DNA of 46,112 nucleotides from an uncultured Verrucomicrobiae bacterium (lineage in GTDB: Bacteria > Verrucomicrobiota > Verrucomicrobiia > Limisphaerales > UBA1096), in assembly GCA_937770485.1 (NCBI GenBank), contig CALJHX010000041.1:1-46112 (forward strand), read 5' to 3'. Made by a program: the position numbers and the translations under genes. The notes under the pieces are model-generated. The model had not been told where the DNA came from. It saw nothing but the letters and a program-made list of their open reading frames with translations, and ran no database searches. Positions 15,167 to 22,748 of the stretch are shown here, one piece after another. Numbering within the stretch: the stretch's first letter is position 1; the number at the start of each line of letters is the position of its first letter.

Positions 15167-18100
15167 ATGCAGATTTATTTAATGGCGGCTTTGATTGCCA
15201 TATTGACCAGTGTTCCAATTGGTCAAGCGCAAGCTGAGGTGAGGCCCGATCATGCCAAGAGAATGGCCAAGGGTTTGGCAGTTTTTCAAGATGGCGTTAG
15301 CCAAGCGCTAAAGCAACGGTGTGTCAAATGTCACGGCGGTGATAAGATTCGCGGCGAACTAGATATAACTACACATAATCTGCTACTAGAAGGTGGCAGC
15401 GAAGGACCGGCTGTAGTACCTGGCAGCGCGAAGACCAGTCGGCTTTTTAGGCTGATCTCGCATGTCGAAAAACCTCACATGCCTCCCAAGGGAGAGAAAC
15501 TACCAGCCGGGTTGATCGCAAAATTCGCTGAGTGGATCGATCTCGGTGCTCCTTATGCTGAGGCTCTCCTCGATTCGAAGCTGGATCGAGGTGAAATGCA
15601 AATCACCAAAAGCGATAAGGAGTATTGGGCATTCTTACCGCTGAAAATGACATCTGCCCCCAAGGTGGAGAACAGTCAGTGGGTGTCGAATGAGGTCGAT
15701 CACTTCGTACTATCGAAGCTCGAGGCTGCGGGGCTCGAACCAAATAGCCCGGCACAGCACCGTGATCTGTTGCGTCGAGTCTACTTTGACATTATCGGCT
15801 TGCCGCCAGCACCTGAGGAGGTCGCGAGTTTCCTGAGCGCATCTGATATAAATCCTCGTGCAGCACTCGAGAGTGTGGTGGATCAGTTACTGAATTCACC
15901 ACAGTACGGTGAGCGTTGGGGGCGCCATTGGCTGGATCTTGCGCGTTATGCTGACAGTTTTGGGTTTGAGCAGGATACCGACAGGAACCATGCCTATCAC
16001 TATCGCGATTTTGTCATCAAGGCTCTCAATGATGATATGCCGTACGATCAGTTTGTACGGTGGCAAATTGCAGGCGACGAGATTGCGCCTGAGAACCCGT
16101 TGGCGTTGATGGCAACCGGCTTTCTTGGGGCCGGGGTGTTTCCAACTCAGTTAACAGAGAAAGAATTCGAATCCGCACGCTACGATGAACTCGACGACAT
16201 GGTTGGCACGATGGGCACGGCTATGCTTGGGATGACCATTGGTTGCGCACGTTGCCATGATCACAAATTCGACCCGATTCCGACCCGCGATTATTACCGT
16301 TTGATCACCACGTTTGCTACAACAATTCGGAGCGAGATTGATGTCGATTTGAATCCAGAACTTACCAGGGCCGAATTGGCCAAGTGGCAGTTGGTTCATG
16401 ACAAATTGGCAGATGGTCTGGCCAGGTGGGAGAATGAATATTTGCGCGAACGCTTGGTGGCTTGGGTAAAAAACCCGCCTGCAGAGAGTGCGGGAAAGTT
16501 TAAATGGTTGGTTCTCGATGATCTGAAAATCAAGTCACTGAATGGCGCCGGGTTCAAGAGCCTGGGCGATGGTTCTTTTTTGTTAACTGGCAACAATCCT
16601 AAAGACGATCGCTGGGTATTCACAACTGAGTCAAAGTCAAAGCCCTTAACGGGTATTCGTATTGAGGCGCTGGCCCATGAGTCGATGAAACACAATGGGC
16701 CAGGCAGAGCAAACAACGGGAATTTTGCCCTGAGCGATATCCGGGTTTTCGTCGAACCGCTTGAAGGTGGCAGCAAGCGGGTGGCAGTGAAGTTGACCAA
16801 CCCTCAAGCTACTTTCGAGCAGAACAAGAAGGGACTCTCCGTTGCCAGTTCCATTGACGCTGACAAAATGAAAACCGGCTGGGCTGTCGATCAGGGTGGC
16901 ATCGGAAAAGACCAGACAGCGGTATTTGAATTCTCTGAACCGATTGATTGTACCGATGCTATTAAGTTGACCGTAGAGTTAGATTTTTTCACTAACACCA
17001 GTCACACCATTGGTCGCCCGCGCCTGGCTATTACAAGTCACCCCAAGCCGATACCGCTCAAAGGCAGCACACAGATGACTTCGATCACGAAATTGCGTAG
17101 TGCGTTCAAGGACGCTGACAACTTGGATGAATTTAGTGAAAAGGACCTGCAGATGTTACTTAGATCGTACCGGACGCTAGACAGCGAATGGCTTAAGCGC
17201 GACGCCAAATTAAAGGCGCATTTGGCGGCTAAACCCAAGCCGCAGACAACCAAAGTGCAAGTCAGCAGTGAAGGGTACAAGCCGATCAAGCACAACGCTG
17301 ATGGCCGCGGATTCCCCCATTTTTATAAGGATGTGCATTTGCTCAGGCGTGGGGACACCAGCCAAAAACAGGAGAAGATGATGCAGGGTTTTTTGCGGGT
17401 GCTTATGCGAGGCGCAAAAGATGAAGAGAAATGGCAGCAACCTAGGCCGAATTGGGCGCGAACGAGTTTCCGGCGGAAAGCTCTTGCGAATTGGCTTACG
17501 GATATTGACAACGGAGCTGGGCCATTGCTCGCTAGGGTGATCGTCAATCGACTCTGGAAGCATCACTTCGGGCGAGGAATTGTGAACACACCCAACGACT
17601 TTGGCCTGCAAGGCAAGGTTCCGACTCACCCAGAATTACTCGATTTTTTGGCCGGGGAATTGATCAATAATGGTTGGCGCTTAAAACCGTTGCATAAAAA
17701 AATCGTGATGAGTTATGCCTATGGTCAGAGCGCGAGTTTCTCCCAAGACAAGTCACTGGTTGATGCCGAGAATCAATTATATTGGCGGTGCACCCCTAGA
17801 AGGCTTGAGGCAGAACCGATCCGTGACAGTTTGCTGAAGGTGAGTGGCCTGCTGGACACTACGATGTTCGGAAAGGGAACGCTCGATCCATTAATGAAAC
17901 GACGCAGCATTTATTTCCAGATCAAACGCAGTAAACTGATTCCTACCATGCAGTTATTTGATTCTCCTGAACCACTGGTTGGTCAAGGGGCACGGCCCTC
18001 GACGATCATTTCCCCTCAAGCATTGATGTTTATGAATAACGGTCTAATTCGCGCTGCAGCTATGTCGTTGGCTGGGAAGTTGGAAACTGAGGCCAACAGC

Positions 18101-18295
18101 CAGGCGGTGATGGTCGGTTATGAAACAGTTATTGCTCGCGCCCCTACTTTAAGAGAGAAACAAGCAACCTTGGCTTTCATCACTAAACAGGAGGACTCCT
18201 ATCGTGAAGTGGGCCGTAATGATGCTCGAAAGCTGGCTCTTGCCGACTTCGCTCAAGTCCTCTTTGGATTAAATGAGTTTGTATATGTTAACTAA
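15167..18295 (+). CDS. PSCyt1-DUF1549-DUF1553 cytochrome protein
   Basis: 1042 residues with a signal peptide (about 1-23). The PSCyt1 domain carries heme motif CVKCH (52-56) with GGDKIRGELD and a later HMPPKGEKLP. The DUF1549 region (about 175-380) has LRRVYFDIIGLPP, YGERWGRHWLDLARYADS and a second cysteine motif CARCHDHKFDPI (360-371). A middle carbohydrate-binding-like part (about 440-640) precedes DUF1553 (about 770-1030: LARVIVNRLWKHHFGRGIV, TPNDFGLQGKVPTHPELLD, RRLEAEPIRDSLL). These proteins are hallmarks of Planctomycetes and Verrucomicrobia and are predicted secreted heme oxidoreductases; the reaction is unknown. Its TAA overlaps the next gene's ATG by one base (TAATG), showing coupling to DUF1501. 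Together with the sulfatase just upstream it suggests polysaccharide processing. Confidence 0.95.
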   Translation: MQIYLMAALIAILTSVPIGQAQAEVRPDHAKRMAKGLAVFQDGVSQALKQRCVKCHGGDKIRGELDITTHNLLLEGGSEGPAVVPGSAKTSRLFRLISHVEKPHMPPKGEKLPAGLIAKFAEWIDLGAPYAEALLDSKLDRGEMQITKSDKEYWAFLPLKMTSAPKVENSQWVSNEVDHFVLSKLEAAGLEPNSPAQHRDLLRRVYFDIIGLPPAPEEVASFLSASDINPRAALESVVDQLLNSPQYGERWGRHWLDLARYADSFGFEQDTDRNHAYHYRDFVIKALNDDMPYDQFVRWQIAGDEIAPENPLALMATGFLGAGVFPTQLTEKEFESARYDELDDMVGTMGTAMLGMTIGCARCHDHKFDPIPTRDYYRLITTFATTIRSEIDVDLNPELTRAELAKWQLVHDKLADGLARWENEYLRERLVAWVKNPPAESAGKFKWLVLDDLKIKSLNGAGFKSLGDGSFLLTGNNPKDDRWVFTTESKSKPLTGIRIEALAHESMKHNGPGRANNGNFALSDIRVFVEPLEGGSKRVAVKLTNPQATFEQNKKGLSVASSIDADKMKTGWAVDQGGIGKDQTAVFEFSEPIDCTDAIKLTVELDFFTNTSHTIGRPRLAITSHPKPIPLKGSTQMTSITKLRSAFKDADNLDEFSEKDLQMLLRSYRTLDSEWLKRDAKLKAHLAAKPKPQTTKVQVSSEGYKPIKHNADGRGFPHFYKDVHLLRRGDTSQKQEKMMQGFLRVLMRGAKDEEKWQQPRPNWARTSFRRKALANWLTDIDNGAGPLLARVIVNRLWKHHFGRGIVNTPNDFGLQGKVPTHPELLDFLAGELINNGWRLKPLHKKIVMSYAYGQSASFSQDKSLVDAENQLYWRCTPRRLEAEPIRDSLLKVSGLLDTTMFGKGTLDPLMKRRSIYFQIKRSKLIPTMQLFDSPEPLVGQGARPSTIISPQALMFMNNGLIRAAAMSLAGKLETEANSQAVMVGYETVIARAPTLREKQATLAFITKQEDSYREVGRNDARKLALADFAQVLFGLNEFVYVN

Positions 18296-19728
18296 TGGAC
18301 AAAATTAGAGAAATCAAGAAACTGACTCGTCGGGCGATGTTGCAGCGGTGCGGGATGGGTATGGGTTCGCTTGGCTTATGGAGCCTGCTCCAGCAAGAGG
18401 GCTTGGCGGGCCAAAGCACTCTAGCACCCAAGCACCCTCACTTTGCGCCTAAGGCGAAATCGGTCATATGGATTTTTACGAACGGAGGTCCCAGCCAAGT
18501 GGATACCTGGGATTACAAACCGGCCCTGGCCAAGCGTGACGGTCAAACACTCGAAGGTTTCGATCGGTTCACCGGGTTCTTTTCAAACTCGGTCGGCGGC
18601 CTGATGAAAAGTCCGTTTGAGTTCAAGCAGCATGGCCAATGTGGTAAACATATTTCCTCGATTTTCCCGCACTTGGCCAAGCACGTCGATCGCATGGCGT
18701 TCATTCACTCCGGGCATACCGAGAGTAACAACCATTCGCCGGCTCTTTTCATGATGAACTGTGGCCTGCCGCGTATGGGTTACCCGTGTGTGGGTTCCTG
18801 GGTGACTTATGGTCTGGGCAGCAGCAGCGACAGTCTGCCTGCATTTGTTGTGATGAGCGATCCGAAGGGGCGCGGTTTGCCAAAGGGCCATGCGGCCAAC
18901 TGGGGCGCTGGATTCCTGCCAAGCGTCTATCAGGGCACGCATTTTCGCCCGACTGGCGATCCAATCGACAATCTTTATCGGCCAAAGGAAATGAACCCCG
19001 ACCAACAGCGGCGACAGTTGGATTTGCTTCGGCACCTGAATCAAAAACATCTTGATGCCAACCCTTATGAGGAGGAGTTGGCTGCGCGGATAGAGAGTTT
19101 TGAACTGGCCTACCGCATGCAAAGCGCTGCGCCTGAAGCTTTGGCTGTTGATCAGGAACCAGAGCACATCCAAAAGCTATATGGCCTCGACGATGACAAA
19201 TGTAAACACATTGCCTCGCAATGCCTTACAGCCCGACGCATGATTGAACGTGGTGTGCGCTTTGTTCAAATTTACAGTGGAGGCATGGAGAACCAACGAA
19301 GTTGGGATGGGCATAACGACATCAAGGGGAATCATTCGCAATTTGCAGTTGAAACCGACAAGCCGGTTGCCGGATTGATTGCTGATCTGGCCCAGCGCGG
19401 ATTGCTCAACGAGACGCTCATCGTCTGGGGCGGCGAATTTGGACGCCTGCCGATTGCGCAGAAGGGAAGCAAGCCTGGACGTGATCATAATCCGCACGCT
19501 TACACCAATTGGATGCTCGGTGGCGGTATCAAGGGTGGCGTGAGCTATGGCGAGACGGACGAGATTGGCCATAAGGCTGCCGTGAACAAGGTCACCGTCA
19601 ATGACCTGCATGCGACCATACTGCACCTACTGGGTATGGATCATGAACGCCTGACCTATCGCTACAATGGCCGAGACTTCCGCTTAACCGACGTGGCGGG
19701 CAAAGTTATTCGAGAGGTCACTTCATAG
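18295..19728 (+). CDS. DUF1501 protein with twin-arginine-like signal
   Basis: 477 residues. The N-terminus LTRRAMLQRCGMGMGSLGLW is a Tat-like signal (Arg12-Arg13), so export is likely. DUF1501 family marks: SVIWIFTNGGPSQVDTWDYKP, FSNSVGGLMKSPFEFK, GKHISSIFPHLAKHVD, SGHTESNNHSPALFMMNCG, ARRMIERGVRFVQIYSGG, TLIVWGGEFGRLP and a GRDHNPHAYTNWMLGGGIKGG segment. The fold belongs to the alkaline-phosphatase/sulfatase-like superfamily, but the catalytic role of DUF1501 is not established. It is translated directly after the DUF1549 protein with a 1-base overlap, the standard arrangement in this phylum, and the two probably act together in the periplasm. A decayed second DUF1501 tail follows immediately downstream. 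Confidence 0.95.
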   Translation: MDKIREIKKLTRRAMLQRCGMGMGSLGLWSLLQQEGLAGQSTLAPKHPHFAPKAKSVIWIFTNGGPSQVDTWDYKPALAKRDGQTLEGFDRFTGFFSNSVGGLMKSPFEFKQHGQCGKHISSIFPHLAKHVDRMAFIHSGHTESNNHSPALFMMNCGLPRMGYPCVGSWVTYGLGSSSDSLPAFVVMSDPKGRGLPKGHAANWGAGFLPSVYQGTHFRPTGDPIDNLYRPKEMNPDQQRRQLDLLRHLNQKHLDANPYEEELAARIESFELAYRMQSAAPEALAVDQEPEHIQKLYGLDDDKCKHIASQCLTARRMIERGVRFVQIYSGGMENQRSWDGHNDIKGNHSQFAVETDKPVAGLIADLAQRGLLNETLIVWGGEFGRLPIAQKGSKPGRDHNPHAYTNWMLGGGIKGGVSYGETDEIGHKAAVNKVTVNDLHATILHLLGMDHERLTYRYNGRDFRLTDVAGKVIREVTS

Positions 19729-19863
19729 ATTTCCTCTATGATCCGAACCAACTCTTTATTGGCATCCGCTCCCATTGATATTGGAAAGCCTGCCGGGCTA
19801 AATCGTTACGCTCGAACAACGCAGTTCGTATGCGGAGGCTAGTTTGGGTTGATGGCTTTCAGA

Positions 19864-20136
19864 GAAGGCAAGGACGCCCCGGCCCACAAGCACAACCCGT
19901 ATTGGCTCTTCATCTGGATGGCCGGCGGCGAGTAAGAAAGCCGTAATAAGTTACGGCAAGACGGATGAGTTCGGCTTCCAAGCGGTCGCTAACAAGACTC
20001 ATGCCCACGATATACATACGACGATACTTCGCCTTATGGGTATCAACCACGAAAATTCCTGTCTTACTTCCATTAGGGTCGCCAGGAAACCCTCACCGAC
20101 ATCCATGGCCGGGTGATCAAGGAAATCTGTACTTAA
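19864..20136 (+). pseudogene. Relic of the C-terminal end of a second DUF1501 gene
   Basis: Three successive frames give, in correct family order, HKHNPYWLFIWMAGGE (stop at 19933), then ISYGKTDEFGFQAVANKTH, AHDIHTTILRLMGINHE, and finally TLTDIHGRVIKEICT ending at 20136. These match the last 85 or so residues of DUF1501 proteins (DHNPxxFxxWMAGGGxKGG, SYGxTDExGxxAxxNKVxVxDLHATILHLxGxDHE, LTDxxGxVIxE), including those of the intact gene next door. At least two frameshifts and a lost segment make it non-functional. Its last bases overlap the stop of the convergent phosphohexomutase gene. It may come from a local duplication or from a lost second DUF1501 locus. Nothing is recognised in 19729-19863. 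Confidence 0.75.
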
Positions 20137-21557
20137 ACCTGCTTGGTCAAGTTGACACCCAGCCGAATAAGTTTTTTCGCCTCAGCATCCGACTTGGCCT
20201 CAGCGTAAATCCGCAGAATCGGCTCAGTTCCAGAGCCACGCAACATCAGCCACGCGCCGTTGGCGGCGATATACTTCACACCATCGGAGGTTTTCACTTC
20301 AGTCACAGACGAACCGGCAAGCTTGACCGGCGGATTGGTGGCACAGTACTGCATCAGCTTGGCTCGTTTCCCAAGCGGAAAGTGCGTGTCCAGTCGTTCG
20401 TACCGATGTGGTCCAAACTGTTTTTCAAGCTTGGCCAGAAGACGATTTAGAGAGGTTTTTTCCGTGGCCAAAAACTCAAGCAAAGCCAGGCCAGCAAGAA
20501 GACCGTCGCGCTCCGGAATGTGTCCCGGAAAACCGATACCCCCACTCTCCTCAAAACCCAACAACACATCACCTTTTCGCATCTCGGTACAGATGTATTT
20601 GAAGCCGACACCGGTCTCGAGCAGTTCCAACCCATACTCATCACAGATACGATCGACCATCGAGGTGGTCGTCATCGCCTTGACCACGCGACCCCGTTGG
20701 CCCCGGTTGACAACGTAGTGGTGCAGCAACATGCAAATGATCTGGTGAGTTGTGAGCGCGTTGCCGCGGCCGTCCATACCTCCAACACGATCGGCGTCAC
20801 CGTCTGTCACAAGGCACAAGTCGTGCGGGTGTCTGCGAAGGTACGCCGCACTCGGACCGTAGTTGTGGACGACCGGCTCGGGATGGATGCCACCAAAAAA
20901 CGGGTCGTGCTCTCCATTAAGCGTGGTGACTTTGCACTTGGTTCCGCTCAGGATTTTCTCGAACGCGCCAGCCCCAACTCCGAACAAAGCATCATGCGCA
21001 AACCGCAAACCGGAGTTGGCGACGAGTTCGAAGTCAACCAGCTTGCGTATCGCCTGGGCGTGAGGCGCTTGCAAATCCTTTATGCGAACCAAGCGCTTGC
21101 GCTTGGCCAAGTTCAAGTCGAGCGTTTTCACCGGCTTGGCATCAAGCAACGCCTCAACCGCTTGACTGGTTTCGGAATCAGCCGACCCTCCAAAGTGGCC
21201 TTTCAGTTTGTAGCCACAAAAAGCGGCAGGATTGTGGCTCGCTGTAATCACGATACCGCCGATGGCCTTTTCGGCCTTAACGGCGAATGAGATGGCCGGA
21301 GTCGGCGTCGGCGAGTCCCCAAGCACCACCTCGAAGCCATTCCCAGCAAACACCTCCGCCACGCGCACGGCAAATTGGTCTGCCAAAAACCGACGGTCAC
21401 AGCCTACCACAATCTTCTTCTTGATGCCTTTAGGCCGGCGCCTCTTCCAATGCTCCGCTGTCGCCTGTGCGACTCGATCCACATTGGCAAACGTAAAATC
21501 CTCGGCAATCACAGCCCGCCAACCGTCAGTGCCAAATTTTATTTCAGCCAAGCTCAC
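20133..21557 (-). CDS. Phosphoglucomutase/phosphomannomutase family protein
   Basis: 474 residues, start codon GTG, overlapping the rpe stop by 4 bases (GTGA). All alpha-D-phosphohexomutase signatures are present: FGTDGWR at the N-terminus, the phosphoserine loop TASHNP (105-110, Ser107), the Mg-binding loop DGDADR (252-257), the sugar-binding loop GFEESGG (334-340) and the phosphate-binding RGSGTEPILRIYAE (440-453). It interconverts hexose 1- and 6-phosphates in the cytoplasm; glucose, mannose or glucosamine preference cannot be told from motifs. The GFEESGG loop and FGTDGWRAVI start are closer to the PGM/PMM group than to GlmM. It is the last gene of the minus-strand operon containing rpe and ribH, linking it to sugar-phosphate supply. 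Confidence 0.93.
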   Translation of the reverse strand: MSLAEIKFGTDGWRAVIAEDFTFANVDRVAQATAEHWKRRRPKGIKKKIVVGCDRRFLADQFAVRVAEVFAGNGFEVVLGDSPTPTPAISFAVKAEKAIGGIVITASHNPAAFCGYKLKGHFGGSADSETSQAVEALLDAKPVKTLDLNLAKRKRLVRIKDLQAPHAQAIRKLVDFELVANSGLRFAHDALFGVGAGAFEKILSGTKCKVTTLNGEHDPFFGGIHPEPVVHNYGPSAAYLRRHPHDLCLVTDGDADRVGGMDGRGNALTTHQIICMLLHHYVVNRGQRGRVVKAMTTTSMVDRICDEYGLELLETGVGFKYICTEMRKGDVLLGFEESGGIGFPGHIPERDGLLAGLALLEFLATEKTSLNRLLAKLEKQFGPHRYERLDTHFPLGKRAKLMQYCATNPPVKLAGSSVTEVKTSDGVKYIAANGAWLMLRGSGTEPILRIYAEAKSDAEAKKLIRLGVNLTKQV

Positions 21558-22237
21558 TTATTGTATCCGTTCTTAACCTTCGAAACGATCTTGTGCATTT
21601 TCTTCACGGCTCGCGTCAAGCTGCGTTGACCAAACAAAGCCGATCCGGCCACGAACGTGTCGGCACCAACCCGGGCGCACTCCGCAGCGGTTGCCATGTT
21701 CACGCCTCCATCCACCTCAATCCGGAAATCTAACCCCATCTCTTTTCTCCACTCGTAAACCTGCTGGACCTTCGGCACGCATTCCTCGATGAACGACTGC
21801 CCCCCAAAGCCTGGATTCACGGTCATCACCAGAAGCAGATCGATCTTGTCCAAGAACGGCTTGACCTTGTCGATCGCAGTCGGCGGGTTGACAGCCAGTC
21901 CAACCTGTTTCTCGAGCGAACGAATTTTCCAAAGCAGCGATGACACCCGATCCTCAAGCTCGACGTGAACCGTTATGAGATTCGCCCCCGCCGAAGCGAA
22001 CGGCTCTAGCAGAATCTCCGGCTTGGAGCACATGAGATGCGTATCGAAAAAAAGGTCAGAGTGGGGGCGGGCATCGGCGACGACCTGCGGGCCGAACGTC
22101 AGGTTGGGGACAAAGTGTCCGTCCATGATGTCCAGATGAACCCAGTCCGTTCCGCTTTTTTCGACTCGCTTGAGCTCGCGGGCGAACTTACTGAAATCAC
22201 CCGCGAGAATGGAAGGTGCAATGACCATGGGCTGCAT
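21554..22237 (-). CDS. rpe: Ribulose-phosphate 3-epimerase
   Basis: 227 residues, the usual length. It is a TIM-barrel enzyme converting D-ribulose 5-phosphate to D-xylulose 5-phosphate in the pentose phosphate pathway. Metal and catalytic residues are all visible: His34, Asp36 (HLDIMDG, 34-40), His67 (DTHLM) and Asp176 (VDGGV). The phosphate loops NPGFGGQSFI and GVN/GSALF are also present, and the N-terminus is APSILAGDF. Start at ATG 22237 (an in-frame Met at residue 4 is an alternative). It lies 34 bp after ribH and overlaps the mutase by 4 bp. Ribulose 5-phosphate is also the source of one RibH substrate, so the pairing with ribH makes metabolic sense. Confidence 0.97.
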   Translation of the reverse strand: MQPMVIAPSILAGDFSKFARELKRVEKSGTDWVHLDIMDGHFVPNLTFGPQVVADARPHSDLFFDTHLMCSKPEILLEPFASAGANLITVHVELEDRVSSLLWKIRSLEKQVGLAVNPPTAIDKVKPFLDKIDLLLVMTVNPGFGGQSFIEECVPKVQQVYEWRKEMGLDFRIEVDGGVNMATAAECARVGADTFVAGSALFGQRSLTRAVKKMHKIVSKVKNGYNK

Positions 22238-22271
22238 AACCTACGGAGGCACAGTTCAAGTGGCAAGATTC

Positions 22272-22745
22272 TTAACCCCCAACACGACGCATGATGCGCG
22301 TCATCTCGATGGCTGTCCGGGCGGCCTCGATGCCTCGGTTGTGACGGGCGTCTAGGCATCGCTCCCGGGCCTGCTGCACATTCTCGAGCAGTAAGACCTC
22401 ATGAATCACCGGCAACGAATGCTCGACCTGCAACTGTGCCAGGGCGCCGGTCACCGCTTGACCAATGTTCTCGGCGTGCGTGGTTTCGCCGCGAAGGATG
22501 ACGCCGAGGCAGAGAATCGCATCAATCGGGTTGGTCAGGCGCTTGGTCAGGGCCGATGCCACAGCCGGTATCTCAAATGCGCCGGGCACTCGAACGACTT
22601 CCGCCGTGACCTTGGCCTTGGCCAGTTCAGCCTTGGCGGCGCGCAGCATCGAGTTGACATAACGGGCATTGTAGCGCGAGGCAACAATGGCGACTCGTGT
22701 TCCGGCCGCGCTACTCGGCTTGCTTTTAGATGCTTTTTTTAGCAT
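22272..22745 (-). CDS. ribH: 6,7-dimethyl-8-ribityllumazine synthase
   Basis: 157 residues, normal for RibH. It joins 5-amino-6-ribitylaminouracil with 3,4-dihydroxy-2-butanone 4-phosphate, the penultimate step of riboflavin synthesis, and members usually assemble as pentamers or 60-mers. Motifs: the N-terminal VAIVASRYNARYVNSM, VPGAFEIP (53-60), CLGVILRGETTHAENI with catalytic His90, and the C-terminal NRGIEAARTAIEM. The segment LPVIHEVLLLENVQQARERC departs from the usual GVLTTDxxEQAxxR wording but keeps the glutamine-alanine-arginine core. The gene starts 3 bp after the stop of the giant cytochrome gene, so it is almost certainly translated from the same mRNA. No other rib genes or FMN riboswitch are seen here. 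Confidence 0.95.
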   Translation of the reverse strand: MLKKASKSKPSSAAGTRVAIVASRYNARYVNSMLRAAKAELAKAKVTAEVVRVPGAFEIPAVASALTKRLTNPIDAILCLGVILRGETTHAENIGQAVTGALAQLQVEHSLPVIHEVLLLENVQQARERCLDARHNRGIEAARTAIEMTRIMRRVGG

Positions 22746-22748
22746 GGA

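Noticed and set aside
14973..15218. Minus-strand frame of 81 residues before the DUF1549 gene
   Set aside because: It overlaps the signal peptide of the real gene in antisense and contains T-run derived Lys stretches.
20520..21290. 256-residue plus-strand frame
   Set aside because: It is the antisense of the phosphohexomutase gene, which shows every active-site motif.
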